Counted from the stretch's first letter, positions 37,084 to 47,463 are shown. The stretch: DNA of 64,000 nucleotides from Dyella terrae (GCF_022394535.1 NZ_CP089414.1:3534001-3598000); one strand, 5' to 3'. Notes: generated by a model not told the origin, from the sequence alone. Program-made: numbers and translations.

Positions 37084-38814
37084 TCATTCTTCTTGCGCCG
37101 CCGCCGACACCCGATCCACATCCTCACTCGGCAAACACCCAGGAACAACCGCGTCCGCCTTGAACATCCACCACTCACGCCGGTTCGCATGACCCAAACT
37201 GATCGCCTTGCTGCGATCGACGCAATTGGCCATAACGCCATCCAGAGCGAACAACCAGCGATGCGCAGCATCTTCCGCCTGCCACTTCACTGCGGCAGCG
37301 TACTGATCGTGCCAGGGCTTGGTGAAGCCGAAATCGGTTGCGGGATGGTCGAGCATCAACAGGTTCTGCTCTTTCCACGCGATCAGGCCTAGCTGATCGC
37401 CTGCCGGCAGCCGCTCCCGCACGTCCTGCATCAAACCCGCAGCGGAGCTCGAGTCGTTGAGGATGGGATAGGCCCACAGGCTCCACACCAACCACATCGC
37501 GGCCATGCCTGCAGCAACAGCGGCGACCGCACGGCGTACGCGTAGCGTGGCGATCAGCAGCAATTGGATCGCGCCGATGGTGATGGCCATCCACCACAGC
37601 GAGTGGCCGCCATCTTCGAAACCGCGTGCGGTAGCAAACTCGGTGGCGAACTTGGGGTGAGCAACGAGTGCAGCGGCACCCACGCCCAGCATCGCCGCAC
37701 CCATGACACCGATGAATACGAGGCCGGCGATGCGCAGCCAGCGCTTCTGCAGCAGCTCCCCGAGATAGGGCGCGGTCACCAGCGCCAGCATCGGCAGGGC
37801 CGGCATGATGTACACGTCGCGCTTGCCCTTGGGAATCGAGAAGAACACCAGCAACAACACGATCCAGCCAAGCGGCAGCAGGATGCGCGCATCCTTTGCC
37901 TTCAGCGCGCGCCACCATCGCGGCAGCATGCCCGGATAGGTCAGCGACAGCGGCAGCCAGGTGAACAATACGATGGGCACGTAGTACAGCGTGTTGTGGT
38001 GGTGGTCCCACGACTTGCTGTAACGCCCTGCGGTCTGATGGAACAGGATGTCGTTGACGTAGGCGGCATAGGCCGGGTCACCCGCGTGTGCTTTCGCGCC
38101 CAGCAGCATCGGCACCAGCCACAGCGACATGGCTAGCAGCAGAGCGAGCAGCCCCAGCGCCCAGCGCCACCAGGCGCCCTCGCCCATACGAGACACACCG
38201 TTCCACTGTCCGAATGCGGCAACCATATAGGGCACGAGTAGGAGTAGCGCGAGCACGCCCACGCCCTTGGTGATGATGCCGAGCCCTGCACAGAAGCAGC
38301 CGAACCAGAATGCTCGCCAGTTCGGCCCCTTCAGCATATGCACCAGCAAGCCCCAGTTCGCCGCGGTGATGTAAAACATCACCAGTGGGTCGATCTGCGC
38401 GCGTTTGGTCTGGTAGACGAACTGGAAGGTGATAAGCAACGCCGAGGCGGCGTAGATGCCCACCTGTCGACTCCACAGGCGGCGGCCCAGGTCGTACACC
38501 AGCGTCAGGCATCCGAGCGCGGCCAACAATGAGGGCAGTAGGAAGGCGAGGCGCCAGCTGCGAAGTACCGTGTAGCTAGCGGCCTCGAGCCAGAAAAGCA
38601 TGGGCGGCTTGTCCGAGTACAACTCGCTGCCACGATGCGGGAACAACCAGTCACCGCTTTCCACCATCTGCTTGGCCGCGAGCGCGAAACGCGGCTCATC
38701 GGACGGCCAAGGATCGCGCAAGCCCATGCCGGCGCCGATCACGATGAGTGCGATCAGCATCAACAGCCAGAAGCGGCGGCGTTCCAGGGGTGTGGCTTCA
38801 GCAAAAACGGACAT
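37084..38814 (-). CDS. Glycosyltransferase family 39 (ArnT-like) membrane protein
   Basis: Polytopic protein of 576 aa with about 12 helices. The first periplasmic loop has the ArnT/PMT pattern (LRDPWPSDEPRFALAAKQM, WLFPHRGSELYSDKPPMLFW) with the acidic residues expected for catalysis. The C-terminal periplasmic domain is about 120 residues. Likely donor is a polyprenyl-phosphate sugar and likely acceptor lipid A or another envelope glycan. The ATG at 38814 (MSVFAEATPL) is used; the open frame to 38886 lacks support. Confidence 0.88.
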   Translation of the reverse strand: MSVFAEATPLERRRFWLLMLIALIVIGAGMGLRDPWPSDEPRFALAAKQMVESGDWLFPHRGSELYSDKPPMLFWLEAASYTVLRSWRLAFLLPSLLAALGCLTLVYDLGRRLWSRQVGIYAASALLITFQFVYQTKRAQIDPLVMFYITAANWGLLVHMLKGPNWRAFWFGCFCAGLGIITKGVGVLALLLLVPYMVAAFGQWNGVSRMGEGAWWRWALGLLALLLAMSLWLVPMLLGAKAHAGDPAYAAYVNDILFHQTAGRYSKSWDHHHNTLYYVPIVLFTWLPLSLTYPGMLPRWWRALKAKDARILLPLGWIVLLLVFFSIPKGKRDVYIMPALPMLALVTAPYLGELLQKRWLRIAGLVFIGVMGAAMLGVGAAALVAHPKFATEFATARGFEDGGHSLWWMAITIGAIQLLLIATLRVRRAVAAVAAGMAAMWLVWSLWAYPILNDSSSAAGLMQDVRERLPAGDQLGLIAWKEQNLLMLDHPATDFGFTKPWHDQYAAAVKWQAEDAAHRWLFALDGVMANCVDRSKAISLGHANRREWWMFKADAVVPGCLPSEDVDRVSAAAQEE

Positions 38815-38912
38815 GCGTGGATTCCGAGGAAGCGGCGAGGCCGCGTCGCAAAGCATCGGGCCCGATGGCGCCGCCCTGTGCGTCACGCTTCCGCGTGTGC
38901 CGGAGGGTGGGC

Positions 38913-40208
38913 TCAGGCCTTCTCAAGGACGGCATAGTACATGCCGTCGAGATCGCCCTCGCCCGGCAGCACCTGCCAACCCACTGCTGCGGACTGGCCC
39001 ACGGGCAGGGTGAAGGCGATGGCACGGGCATCCACCTGTGTTTTTAGCCACTCGCCGACGACGACGTCATTTTCAGCGCGCAGCATCGAGCAAGTGATGT
39101 AAATGAGTCGCCCGCCCGGTGCGAGCAATGGCCATAGCGCATCGAGGATGCGGCGTTGCAGCGCGGCAAGCGTGGCGATGTCGCTTTCGCGGCGATGCAG
39201 GCGTACATCGGGTCGCCGGCGCAGCACGCCGGTGGCGGAGCATGGGGCGTCGATCAGGATTCGGTCGAAGGGCGTGCCATCCCACCAATCGGACGGCTGG
39301 CCGGCATCGCCGATAACCAAGTTGGCCGAAAGCCCCAGTCGCTCCAGGTTCTGAGTGATGCGTTGCGCACGCCTGGCATCGAACTCCAGGGCAGTCAGCG
39401 CCACGTCGGCTCGCTCAAGCAAGTGGCAGGCCTTACCTCCGGGCGCGGCGCAGGCATCCAGCACCCGCTGCCCGTCGCGAAGCTCGGCAAGATCAGTGGC
39501 GATCTGGGCCGCGCCGTCCTGCACGGCGAACTCACCTGCGGCAAAGCCGGGCAGGCGGGTGACGTCGGTGCTGTGCGGCAGCACGATGCCATCCGCGAGC
39601 CAGTCATGCGCGTCGGCCGTATAGCCGTCCGAACGCAGGCGATCGACCAGCGACACACGCGTCGTGCGGCGTTGGTTCACGCGCAGCATCAATGGCGGTT
39701 CGACGTTGTCGGCCGCCATCACGGCGTCGGACTGCTCCGGCCAGTCGTGCGCCAGCGCCTTAGCCAGCCACGCCGGGTGGGCATGGCGCGTCTGCGGCTT
39801 GGCGTCGAGTGCTGCCAGCAGCGTTTCGCGTTCGCGCTGCCAGCGGCGCAGCACGGCGTTAACCAAACCCGCCATGCGGGGGCGCTGCATGGCGCGCGTG
39901 GCCTGCACGGTGGCGGCGACGGCGGCGTACTCAGGCAGTTTCAGGATTTCCAACTGCACCAGGCCAAGTACGAGCAAGGCATGGACCGCAGGCTCCTTCT
40001 GGCGAAGCGGCTTCTCGAGCAGGCGGTCGAGCACGGGATCAAACCGCAGCCACCAGCGCGCACCGTCGCTGAGCAGCGCCATTAGCAGCGCGCGATCGCG
40101 CGAGTCGGCCAGCTTCGGTGCGTGTCGTTCCATCGCGTCACGCAGCGAGGTTCCGCGCAAGGCGATGTCGGCAAGGGCTTGGGCGGCGAGGGCGCGGGTG
40201 TCGGTCAT
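38913..40208 (-). CDS. rsmB: 16S rRNA (cytosine(967)-C(5))-methyltransferase
   Basis: Methylates C967 of 16S rRNA using SAM. Protein of 431 aa: N-terminal NusB-like RNA-binding domain (residues about 1-140) and C-terminal Rossmann methyltransferase with DACAAPGGKACHLLE, IDAPCSATGVLRRRPD (catalytic Cys) and LIYITCSMLRAEND (second Cys). The ATG at 40208 begins the family N-terminus MTDTRALAAQALADI. Downstream of fmt and def on the same strand, the usual def-fmt-rsmB order. Confidence 0.95.
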   Translation of the reverse strand: MTDTRALAAQALADIALRGTSLRDAMERHAPKLADSRDRALLMALLSDGARWWLRFDPVLDRLLEKPLRQKEPAVHALLVLGLVQLEILKLPEYAAVAATVQATRAMQRPRMAGLVNAVLRRWQRERETLLAALDAKPQTRHAHPAWLAKALAHDWPEQSDAVMAADNVEPPLMLRVNQRRTTRVSLVDRLRSDGYTADAHDWLADGIVLPHSTDVTRLPGFAAGEFAVQDGAAQIATDLAELRDGQRVLDACAAPGGKACHLLERADVALTALEFDARRAQRITQNLERLGLSANLVIGDAGQPSDWWDGTPFDRILIDAPCSATGVLRRRPDVRLHRRESDIATLAALQRRILDALWPLLAPGGRLIYITCSMLRAENDVVVGEWLKTQVDARAIAFTLPVGQSAAVGWQVLPGEGDLDGMYYAVLEKA

Positions 40209-40314
40209 GAGGCAGAAGGTAGTGGATGGAGGTGCGAAGTGGCGTAGAGGCGTGCGGATGTCTACGTGTCTTCTGGCCCGCACCCTTGGGTGCGGGCCGG
40301 GAGCAACGGCATGG

Positions 40315-41235
40315 TCAGGCGCCGCGCGTCTTCATGGCGTTGAGGTAGTCCGCGGCGGTGATCCGCTTGCCACCGGAGCGCTGCAGTGCGGTCACGCGTA
40401 GCGCGCCCTCGCCGCAGGCGATATCGATGCCGTCGCGGCTCATGCCGAGCACGGTACCAGGGGCACCCACGCCTTCAATGGCGCGCGCTGCCCAGATGCG
40501 CAGCGTTTCCCCACCCATCTCGCCCTCGGCGACCGGCCAGGGATCGAAAGCGCGCACCTGGCGTTCCAGCTCGATGGCGGGGCGGGTGAAGTCGAGTCGC
40601 GCCTCAGCCTTGTCCAGCTTATGCGCGTAAGTCACGCCTTCCTCGGGCTGCGGCTGCGGTGCGAGGGTTTCGCCTGCCATGACGCGGGCCAGGCCCTCGG
40701 CCAGTACGTCCGCACCCAGCGCGGATAGGCGATCGTGCAAGGTACCGCCCGTATCCTCGCGGCTGATCGGCGTGCGACGTTCGAGCAGCATGGGGCCGGT
40801 ATCCAGCCCGGCTTCCATTTGCATCAGGTCGACCCCGCTTTCGGTATCGCCGGCGAGGATGGCACGTTGGATCGGCGCCGCGCCGCGCCAGCGCGGCAGC
40901 AGGCTGGCATGCACGTTCCAGCAACCCAGGCGGGGAATCGCCAGTACTTTGCGAGGAAGGATCAGGCCGTAGGCCACCACCACCATCAAGTCAGGTGCAT
41001 AGCTGGCCAGTGTGGCGCGGGCTTCGTCCGACTTGAGCGACTCGGGTTGCTCGACTGGGATGCCGGCAACCATGGCGGCCTGCTTCACCGGGCTGGGCGT
41101 CAGCTTGCGGCCGCGGCCAGCCGGGCGATCCGGTTGCGTGTAGACGGCCACCACCTCGGCGCCGCTGGCGCGGCAGGCTTCAAGGCAGGGAACAGAAAAC
41201 TCGGGGGTGCCCGCGAAAACGACGCGGAGCTTCAA
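40315..41235 (-). CDS. fmt: Methionyl-tRNA formyltransferase
   Basis: Formylates initiator Met-tRNA with 10-formyl-THF. Protein of 306 aa when begun at TTG 41235 ([20 protein letters not shown]), which matches the family N-terminus. That TTG overlaps the def stop as TTGA, giving a 4-bp coupled junction. Catalytic signature [20 protein letters not shown] is intact. The frame stays open upstream but inside def. Confidence 0.95.
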   Translation of the reverse strand: MKLRVVFAGTPEFSVPCLEACRASGAEVVAVYTQPDRPAGRGRKLTPSPVKQAAMVAGIPVEQPESLKSDEARATLASYAPDLMVVVAYGLILPRKVLAIPRLGCWNVHASLLPRWRGAAPIQRAILAGDTESGVDLMQMEAGLDTGPMLLERRTPISREDTGGTLHDRLSALGADVLAEGLARVMAGETLAPQPQPEEGVTYAHKLDKAEARLDFTRPAIELERQVRAFDPWPVAEGEMGGETLRIWAARAIEGVGAPGTVLGMSRDGIDIACGEGALRVTALQRSGGKRITAADYLNAMKTRGA

Positions 41236-41741
41236 GCGCTGGCCGCCTGCTTGCGCTGTTTTTCCATGCGCTTGAGCAGCATGGAGCGCTTGAGCGGCGA
41301 CAGATAGTCCACGAACACCTTGCCAGAGAGATGATCCAATTCGTGCTGGATGCACACAGCCAGCGGACCTTCGAACTCGCGCACGACTTCGTTGCCGTTG
41401 ACGTCGTTCGCCTTGACCTTCACCTTGAGGGCGCGGGTGACGTCTGCATAGATGCCGGGGAACGACAGGCAGCCTTCCTGGTAAACCTGTGCGCCATCTT
41501 TCTCGAGGATCTGCGCATTGATCAGAGCGATGGGCTGATTGCGCTCGTCGCTCATGTCGGCCACCAGCACCTGCTGGTGCACATTGACCTGCGTGGCGGC
41601 CAGACCGACACCATTGGCGTCATACATCGTCTCGAACATGTCGGCCACGAACTGCTTGAGCTCGGCGTCGAACACGCGCACGGGTTCGGCCTTGGTGCGC
41701 AAGCGAGGATCGGGAAATTCGATAATGGTCAGGATGGACAT
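41232..41741 (-). CDS. def: Peptide deformylase
   Basis: Removes the N-formyl group from new proteins. Protein of 169 aa with all three motifs: GVGLAATQ (44-51), EGCLS (89-93, metal ligand Cys91) and HELDH (133-137, two metal ligands and catalytic Glu). Coupled to fmt through a 4-bp overlap. Divergent from the LysM gene. Confidence 0.97.
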   Translation of the reverse strand: MSILTIIEFPDPRLRTKAEPVRVFDAELKQFVADMFETMYDANGVGLAATQVNVHQQVLVADMSDERNQPIALINAQILEKDGAQVYQEGCLSFPGIYADVTRALKVKVKANDVNGNEVVREFEGPLAVCIQHELDHLSGKVFVDYLSPLKRSMLLKRMEKQRKQAASA

Positions 41742-41932
41742 AAGCTTTTACCTTGGCGCCAAAAGTGCGGGCGAATCGGTGAAAACCAAGCCCCGGCGCG
41801 ATCTAGAATGGCCCTTATTGTACGCCGCCAAGCCCGTGTCTGGCATGCTGTTTTGCCAACTGGTCACGGTTGCGTGAACAAGTTGTTCGGTTACACTCGC
41901 CCGAGCGTCGGGGGGATGGGGGATTCCCGTTT

Positions 41933-43060
41933 ATGATCAGAAAGTCCATTGGGCTGCTGGCCGGCATGCTGGTCACGGTGGCTGTTTACGCTGCGGGCGC
42001 GCAATTGCGTGCCGATCATCCCGATACCTATACGGTAAGAAAGGGCGACACGCTCTGGGCGATTTCCGCGCGTTTTCTTTCCAAGCCGTGGCTGTGGCCG
42101 GAAATCTGGCAAGCCAATCCGCAGGTACAGAACCCGCATCTCATCTATCCAGGTGACGTGCTCAATCTTTCGTTTGCCAATGGGCCGCGCCTGGGCCTGC
42201 AGCCGCGCGTGCGTGCCGAGGGCGATGCGGTGCCGGCCATTCCGCTGGATCAGCTGCAGACGTTCCTGAAGGAAATGCGCGTCCTCAATTCCAATGAGGT
42301 GAAGTCGCTACCGTATGTGGTCGGCTTCGAGGAAGCTGACTTGCGCGGCACCGTGGGCAAGAACGTCTACGTGCGCAATCTCTCAGCCGAGCCCGGTCAG
42401 CGTTTTGCGATCGTGCGTCCCACCCAGACCTTCCGCGACTTCGATGCCAAGAAGGGTCGTGACAACGGTTCGGACTTGGTGGCCCACCCGATCGACAGCA
42501 ACGTGTCGGTGGTCCGCACGCCGTGGAAGGAAGATTTCCGCGCCGATGGCCACTATGGCCATGGCGAGGACATCGGGACCGAGGTCACTGTGATCGGCCG
42601 CGCCGAGGTGCTGCGTACCGGCGATCCGACCACGCTGCTCTTGCTCGACTCCACCATGGAGATCAACAAGGGCGACCGTCTGCTGCCGATCGACGACAAG
42701 CCGTATGACGCCTACTACTACCCGCACGCACCCAAGTCACTGCCGAACAACGGCCGTGTCATTGCGTTCGCGGACGCCTATGACGCGGTGGGTCCGCATC
42801 AGGTGGTGGCGCTGAACATTGGTGCGCAGGATGGCGTGGACAATGGCCAGACCTATTCGATCTATCAGCCGGGCGAAACCATTGCGGACGACGTTGCCAG
42901 CGACAGCTGGGATCGCGGCACCGGCAAGCAGGTCACGCTGCCGCAGGAGTTCGTGGGCCACGTGATGGTGTTCCGCACGTTCGACCGGGTCAGCTACGGT
43001 TTGATCATGGACGGCCTGCGCCCAGTCCACAAACACGACAAGCTCGAGTTGCCGGAATAA
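41933..43060 (+). CDS. LysM domain-containing exported protein
   Basis: Protein of 375 aa with a signal peptide (IGLLAGMLVTVAVYAAGAQ) and one LysM domain at about 30-80 (DTYTVRKGDTLWAISARFLS, WPEIWQANPQ, LIYPGDVLNLSF). The remaining 290 residues have no recognised domain. LysM points to peptidoglycan binding in the periplasm. Genes of this kind sit between def and dprA in many gammaproteobacteria. ATG at 41933; an in-frame upstream codon at 41870 is rejected because it would precede the signal peptide. Confidence 0.9.
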   Translation: MIRKSIGLLAGMLVTVAVYAAGAQLRADHPDTYTVRKGDTLWAISARFLSKPWLWPEIWQANPQVQNPHLIYPGDVLNLSFANGPRLGLQPRVRAEGDAVPAIPLDQLQTFLKEMRVLNSNEVKSLPYVVGFEEADLRGTVGKNVYVRNLSAEPGQRFAIVRPTQTFRDFDAKKGRDNGSDLVAHPIDSNVSVVRTPWKEDFRADGHYGHGEDIGTEVTVIGRAEVLRTGDPTTLLLLDSTMEINKGDRLLPIDDKPYDAYYYPHAPKSLPNNGRVIAFADAYDAVGPHQVVALNIGAQDGVDNGQTYSIYQPGETIADDVASDSWDRGTGKQVTLPQEFVGHVMVFRTFDRVSYGLIMDGLRPVHKHDKLELPE

Positions 43061-43085
43061 GGCGCGAGCGGCACGGGACGACAGA

Positions 43086-43115
43086 ACGGCGCGGCCAACC
43101 CCGCGCCGTTTTTTT
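43086..43115 (+). terminator. Rho-independent terminator after the LysM gene
   Basis: ACGGCGCGG and CCGCGCCGT make a 9-bp GC-rich stem with a 6-nt loop, followed by a run of seven T. It separates the LysM gene from dprA. Confidence 0.92.
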
Positions 43116-43140
43116 GGGATTGCCCGTACGCTGGGCGGTC

Positions 43141-44268
43141 ATGAATGCACCCATCCCACTTCGCTCCTGGTTGACCCTGCTGCGCGCGCCGCGACTTGGT
43201 CCAGGCGCCATCCGTGAGCAACTCGCCGCCAATGACGGGTGCGTCGAAAGCGTGCTGAACGCACTCCGGCAGCGCCTGCCCACCCTGCCTGCCGATACCC
43301 GCCGCTGGCTGGAGCGGCCGGACGAGCGGCGCCTCGATGACGATCTCGCTTGGCTGGCGCAGCCAGGCCATCGCCTGCTGCTGGCTACCGACGAAGATTT
43401 CCCGCCACTGCTAGAGGTGATTCCGCAGCCGCCCGTCGCGCTTTTCGTGGCGGGCAACGCCAGCCTGTTGCTGCATGCCCAAGTGGCCATCGTCGGTGCG
43501 CGCGGAGCAACGCTCAGCGGCCATACCCACGCGCGCGGGTTTGCCCAGGAGCTTGGGTTGGCAGGGTTCACAATCACCAGCGGGATGGCCGACGGCATCG
43601 ACGGCGCGGCGCATCGGGCCGCCCTGGACGCCGGCCTGCCGACTGTCGCGGTGATCGGGACAGGGCCGGACCGGGTTTACCCCGCCCAGCATCGGGCGCT
43701 GGCGCGTCGGCTGGTGGCCGAGGCGGTGATGGTCAGCGAGTTTCCGCCGGGGACGCCGGCACGCGGTGATCACTTTCCCCGGCGCAATCGGCTCATTGCT
43801 GGCCTGTCGCTGGGAACCCTGGTGGTCGAGGCGAGCTTGCAGTCCGGCTCGTTGATTACGGCCCGATTGGCCGCCGAACAAGGGCGTGAGGTGTTCGCCC
43901 TGCCCAGTTCCATTCATAATCCGCTGGCTCACGGTTGCCATCGGCTTATTCGCGATGGCGCGCGGCTGGTCGAAACGGCTGCTGAAATCGTGGAAGTGCT
44001 TGCTCCCGCTGCTGTCGCACTGGGGCGTGAGTTGGCGGTACGCCTTGATCGGGCCGCCGTCGCACCCACTCAAGAGACAGCATTCGAGGCCGATCCATCC
44101 GTCCTGGCGCTGCTTGAGTCGCTGGGTCATGGTCCGGTCGCGCTTGAGGACTTGGTCACCTTCACTGGCAAAACTGTCGCGGAGCTTGCGTCTGCGCTGT
44201 TGCTACTGGAGCTGGCGGGCAAGGTCGAATCGTTGTCCGGCAACCGCTACCAGCGGCTTCCGGGCTAG
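43141..44268 (+). CDS. dprA: DNA-processing protein DprA
   Basis: Loads RecA on incoming single-stranded DNA during natural transformation. Protein of 375 aa with an N-terminal SAM-like segment, the Rossmann-type DprA core (VAIVGARGATLSGHTHARGF, SGMADGIDGAAHRAAL, GDHFPRRNRLIAGLSLGTLV) and a C-terminal winged-helix domain (residues about 310-370). ATG at 43141, 26 bp after the terminator. Confidence 0.95.
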   Translation: MNAPIPLRSWLTLLRAPRLGPGAIREQLAANDGCVESVLNALRQRLPTLPADTRRWLERPDERRLDDDLAWLAQPGHRLLLATDEDFPPLLEVIPQPPVALFVAGNASLLLHAQVAIVGARGATLSGHTHARGFAQELGLAGFTITSGMADGIDGAAHRAALDAGLPTVAVIGTGPDRVYPAQHRALARRLVAEAVMVSEFPPGTPARGDHFPRRNRLIAGLSLGTLVVEASLQSGSLITARLAAEQGREVFALPSSIHNPLAHGCHRLIRDGARLVETAAEIVEVLAPAAVALGRELAVRLDRAAVAPTQETAFEADPSVLALLESLGHGPVALEDLVTFTGKTVAELASALLLLELAGKVESLSGNRYQRLPG

Positions 44269-44391
44269 CGAAAGTCGACGTGCAGCGCGCTTTCACATGG
44301 TTCAGCTTGACGCCGTCAGGCCGGCATGCCTTTAACTGAATATAGAAACCGGCTCATACAGGCCGGTCACAGATGGCGGATAGCGAGCTTC

Positions 44392-46890
44392 ATGGCAAAG
44401 AACCTGCTCATCGTCGAGTCGCCAGCCAAGGCGAAGACGATCAACAAATACCTCGGCAAGGACTTCCAGGTCCTGGCTTCCTACGGCCACGTCCGTGACC
44501 TGAAGCCAAAGGAAGGGGCTGTGGACCCCGACAACGGCTTTGCCATGGCCTACGAGGTGATCGACCGCAACGAGAAGCATGTCGACGCCATCGCCAAGGC
44601 CGCCAAGTTGGCCGACGACATTTATCTCGCGACCGACTTGGATCGCGAGGGTGAGGCAATCTCCTGGCACATCAGCGAGATCCTGAAGGAGCGCGGGCTT
44701 ACCGAGGGCAAGCATCTCCACCGCGTGGTGTTCTCCGAGATCACGCCCAAGGCGATCAAGGCGGCCGTGGCCAGTCCGCGCGAGCTGTCGCTGGACATGG
44801 TGGATGCACAGCAGGCGCGCCGTGCGCTGGATTACCTGGTCGGCTTCAACCTGTCGCCGGTGCTGTGGCGGAAGGTGCAGCGCGGCCTTTCGGCTGGCCG
44901 CGTGCAGTCACCCGCGCTGCGCATGATTGTGGAGCGTGAGGAGGAGATCGAAGCCTTCGTCGCCCGCGAGTACTGGACCATCGAAGCCTCGCTGCGCCAT
45001 CCGGAAGGCGACTTCTCCGCCCGCCTCACCAAGCTCAACGGGAAGAAGTTCGAGCAGTTCGACCTCACCAACGAACATGACGCGCTGGCTGCGCGCCACG
45101 CGCTGAAGGAGGCCGCGCACGGCCACCTCACCGTCAGCGAAGTCGGCAGCAAGGAGCGCAAGCGCCGCCCCGCTCCGCCGTTCACCACGTCCACCTTGCA
45201 GCAGGAGGCCGCGCGTAAGCTGGGCTTCTCTACCAGCCGCACGATGAAGGTGGCGCAGGGCCTGTACGAAGGCGTATCGCTGGGCACCGAAGGCAACGTC
45301 GGCCTGATCACCTACATGCGTACCGACTCCGTCGCGCTGTCCGAGGATGCCCTGGGCGAGCTGCGCGAACTGATCACGCGCGACTTCGGCAAGAAGGCGC
45401 TGCCGGATCATCCGCAGGCCTACAAGTCCAAGGCCAAGAACGCGCAGGAAGCGCACGAAGCCATTCGCCCCACCTCGGCCATGCGCACGCCGCGCGAGGT
45501 TGCGTCGTACCTCAACGACGAACAGCGCAAGCTCTACGAACTGATCTGGAAGCGCACCGTTGCGTGCCAGATGATCCACGCCACACTCAACACCGTGTCA
45601 GTGGAATTTGCCGTGCCGCATGTGAAGGGTGGCGATGCTTCGTTCCGTTCCACTGGCACCACCGTGGTCGACCCGGGCTTCCTGGCTGTGTACGAGGAAG
45701 GCCGCGACCAGAAGACCGCCGAAGACGACGATGAAGGCCGCCGCCTGCCCAAGCTCGACGTGGGCGAGCGCGTGGCGTTGCAGGACATCCTGGCCGACCA
45801 GCATTTCACAGAGCCGCCGCCGCGCTATTCCGAAGCAAGCCTGGTGAAGACGCTGGAAGAGCATGGCATCGGCCGTCCCTCGACCTACGCGAGCATCATC
45901 CAGGTGTTGCTCAATCGCGAATACGTGTTTCTCGATAGCCGCCGCTTCAAGCCGACGGACGTCGGCCGTGCCGTGAGCAAGTTTCTCACCGCCCACTTCA
46001 CCCGCTACGTCGACTACGACTTCACCGCCAAGCTCGAAGACGAGCTGGATGCTGTGAGCCGTGGCGAAGAGGCGTGGGTGCCGTTGATGGAGCGCTTCTG
46101 GCAGCCCTTCAAACAGCAGGTGGACGAGAAAACCGAGACCGTCGATCGCAGCGAGGCCACCGGCGCGCGCGAACTGGGGACCGATCCGAAATCCGGCAAG
46201 CCGGTGTCGGTGCGCTTGGGTCGTTACGGGCCGTACGCGCAGATCGGCGACAAGGACACGGACGAGAAGCTGCAGTTCGCTTCGCTGCGTCCGGGTACGA
46301 GCATGCACACCATCACCCTGGAAGATGCGCTGGAGCTGTTCAAGCTGCCGCGCAAACTCGGTGAAGCAGAGAACGGTGACGAGGTGTCGGTGGGTGTGGG
46401 CCGTTTCGGCCCGTTCGTGAAGCAGGGCAGCACCTATGCCTCGCTAAAGCCGGAAGACGACCCGTACACCATCGAGTTGCCGCGCGCCCTGCAGATCGTG
46501 CAGGAAAAGTTGGAGATGCTGGCCAACCGCATCATCAAGGACTTCGGCAACGGCGTGCAGGTGCTCAACGGCCGCTTTGGCCCGTACATCACCGATGGCG
46601 AGAAGAACGCGCGCATTCCCAAGGACCAGGAACCGAAGGACCTGACCGAGGCACAGTGCGCGGAACTGCTGGCGGCTGCACCGGTGAAGAAGGGCCGCGG
46701 GGCCTTCAAGAAGACCGCTGCGAAGAAGACCGCAGCAAAGAAGGCTGCTGCCGAGAAAAAGCCGGCAGCGAAGAAAGCGGCTGCCAAGTCCACCACGAAG
46801 ACGGCCACCAAGAAAACGACCGCCAAGAAGGCAGCGACTAAGAAGACCGCCGCCAAGAAGTCTGCCGCCAAGAAGCCGGCGGACGCGTAA
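44392..46890 (+). CDS. topA: DNA topoisomerase I
   Basis: Type IA topoisomerase, 832 aa, relaxing negative supercoils. Toprim domain from the start (NLLIVESPAKAKTINKYLGK, YLATDLDREGEAISWHISE), catalytic Tyr308 in GLITYMRTDS. Instead of Cys4 zinc ribbons, the C-terminal third carries repeated LGRYGPYAQIGD / VGRFGPFVKQGS / LNGRFGPYITDG modules. A lysine/alanine-rich tail of about 60 residues (AAKKTAAKK-type repeats) follows, as in histone H1-like proteins. The ATG at 44392 gives the family N-terminus MAKNLLIVESPAKAK. Confidence 0.96.
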   Translation: MAKNLLIVESPAKAKTINKYLGKDFQVLASYGHVRDLKPKEGAVDPDNGFAMAYEVIDRNEKHVDAIAKAAKLADDIYLATDLDREGEAISWHISEILKERGLTEGKHLHRVVFSEITPKAIKAAVASPRELSLDMVDAQQARRALDYLVGFNLSPVLWRKVQRGLSAGRVQSPALRMIVEREEEIEAFVAREYWTIEASLRHPEGDFSARLTKLNGKKFEQFDLTNEHDALAARHALKEAAHGHLTVSEVGSKERKRRPAPPFTTSTLQQEAARKLGFSTSRTMKVAQGLYEGVSLGTEGNVGLITYMRTDSVALSEDALGELRELITRDFGKKALPDHPQAYKSKAKNAQEAHEAIRPTSAMRTPREVASYLNDEQRKLYELIWKRTVACQMIHATLNTVSVEFAVPHVKGGDASFRSTGTTVVDPGFLAVYEEGRDQKTAEDDDEGRRLPKLDVGERVALQDILADQHFTEPPPRYSEASLVKTLEEHGIGRPSTYASIIQVLLNREYVFLDSRRFKPTDVGRAVSKFLTAHFTRYVDYDFTAKLEDELDAVSRGEEAWVPLMERFWQPFKQQVDEKTETVDRSEATGARELGTDPKSGKPVSVRLGRYGPYAQIGDKDTDEKLQFASLRPGTSMHTITLEDALELFKLPRKLGEAENGDEVSVGVGRFGPFVKQGSTYASLKPEDDPYTIELPRALQIVQEKLEMLANRIIKDFGNGVQVLNGRFGPYITDGEKNARIPKDQEPKDLTEAQCAELLAAAPVKKGRGAFKKTAAKKTAAKKAAAEKKPAAKKAAAKSTTKTATKKTTAKKAATKKTAAKKSAAKKPADA

Positions 46891-47463
46891 GTGACGGCGC
46901 GCTTCACCCTGGGCGAGCTGGATGCCGCCGCCGCGTTGTTACGCGACGGCGGCGTGCTGGCCTACCCGACGGAAGCGGTCTATGGGTTGGGTTGCGACCC
47001 GCATGATCGTTCGGCCTTCGAGCGTCTGTTCGCACTCAAGCAGCGGCCACCCACCCAGGGCGTGCTGCTGATCGGGGCCGACTTTGCACAGGTCGAGCCT
47101 TATATCGACCTCACCGCCGTGCCTGCGGACGTGTTGGTCCAAGTGCGCGAAAGCTGGCCTGGTCCCCACACGTGGATCTTTCCGCGATCCTCGCTCGTAC
47201 CCGACTGGGTGGCCGGCGCGCATGACGGCATCGCTTTGCGTGTGACGGCTCACGAGCCTGCTGCTGCCCTTTGCCGTGCTTATGGCGCGGCCCTCGTTTC
47301 CACCAGTGCCAACCCCCACGGTGAGCCCCCGGCCCGCAGCGCCGACATGGCGATCAGCTACTTCGGCGAGACGCTGGAGGGGGTGTTGGATGCTCCGGTC
47401 GGTGGCCAGCAGCGGCCGACGGTCATACGGGACGCCCTTTCGGGCGCTATCATTCGCGCCTGA
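46891..47463 (+). CDS. tsaC: Threonylcarbamoyl-AMP synthase (Sua5/YrdC/TsaC)
   Basis: Makes threonylcarbamoyl-AMP for t6A tRNA modification. Protein of 190 aa, TsaC length without the Sua5 C-terminal domain. GVLAYPTEAVYGLGCDP, LKQRPPTQGVLLI and VSTSANPHGEPP are characteristic. It starts with GTG immediately after the topA TAA, so translation is probably coupled. Confidence 0.93.
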   Translation: MTARFTLGELDAAAALLRDGGVLAYPTEAVYGLGCDPHDRSAFERLFALKQRPPTQGVLLIGADFAQVEPYIDLTAVPADVLVQVRESWPGPHTWIFPRSSLVPDWVAGAHDGIALRVTAHEPAAALCRAYGAALVSTSANPHGEPPARSADMAISYFGETLEGVLDAPVGGQQRPTVIRDALSGAIIRA

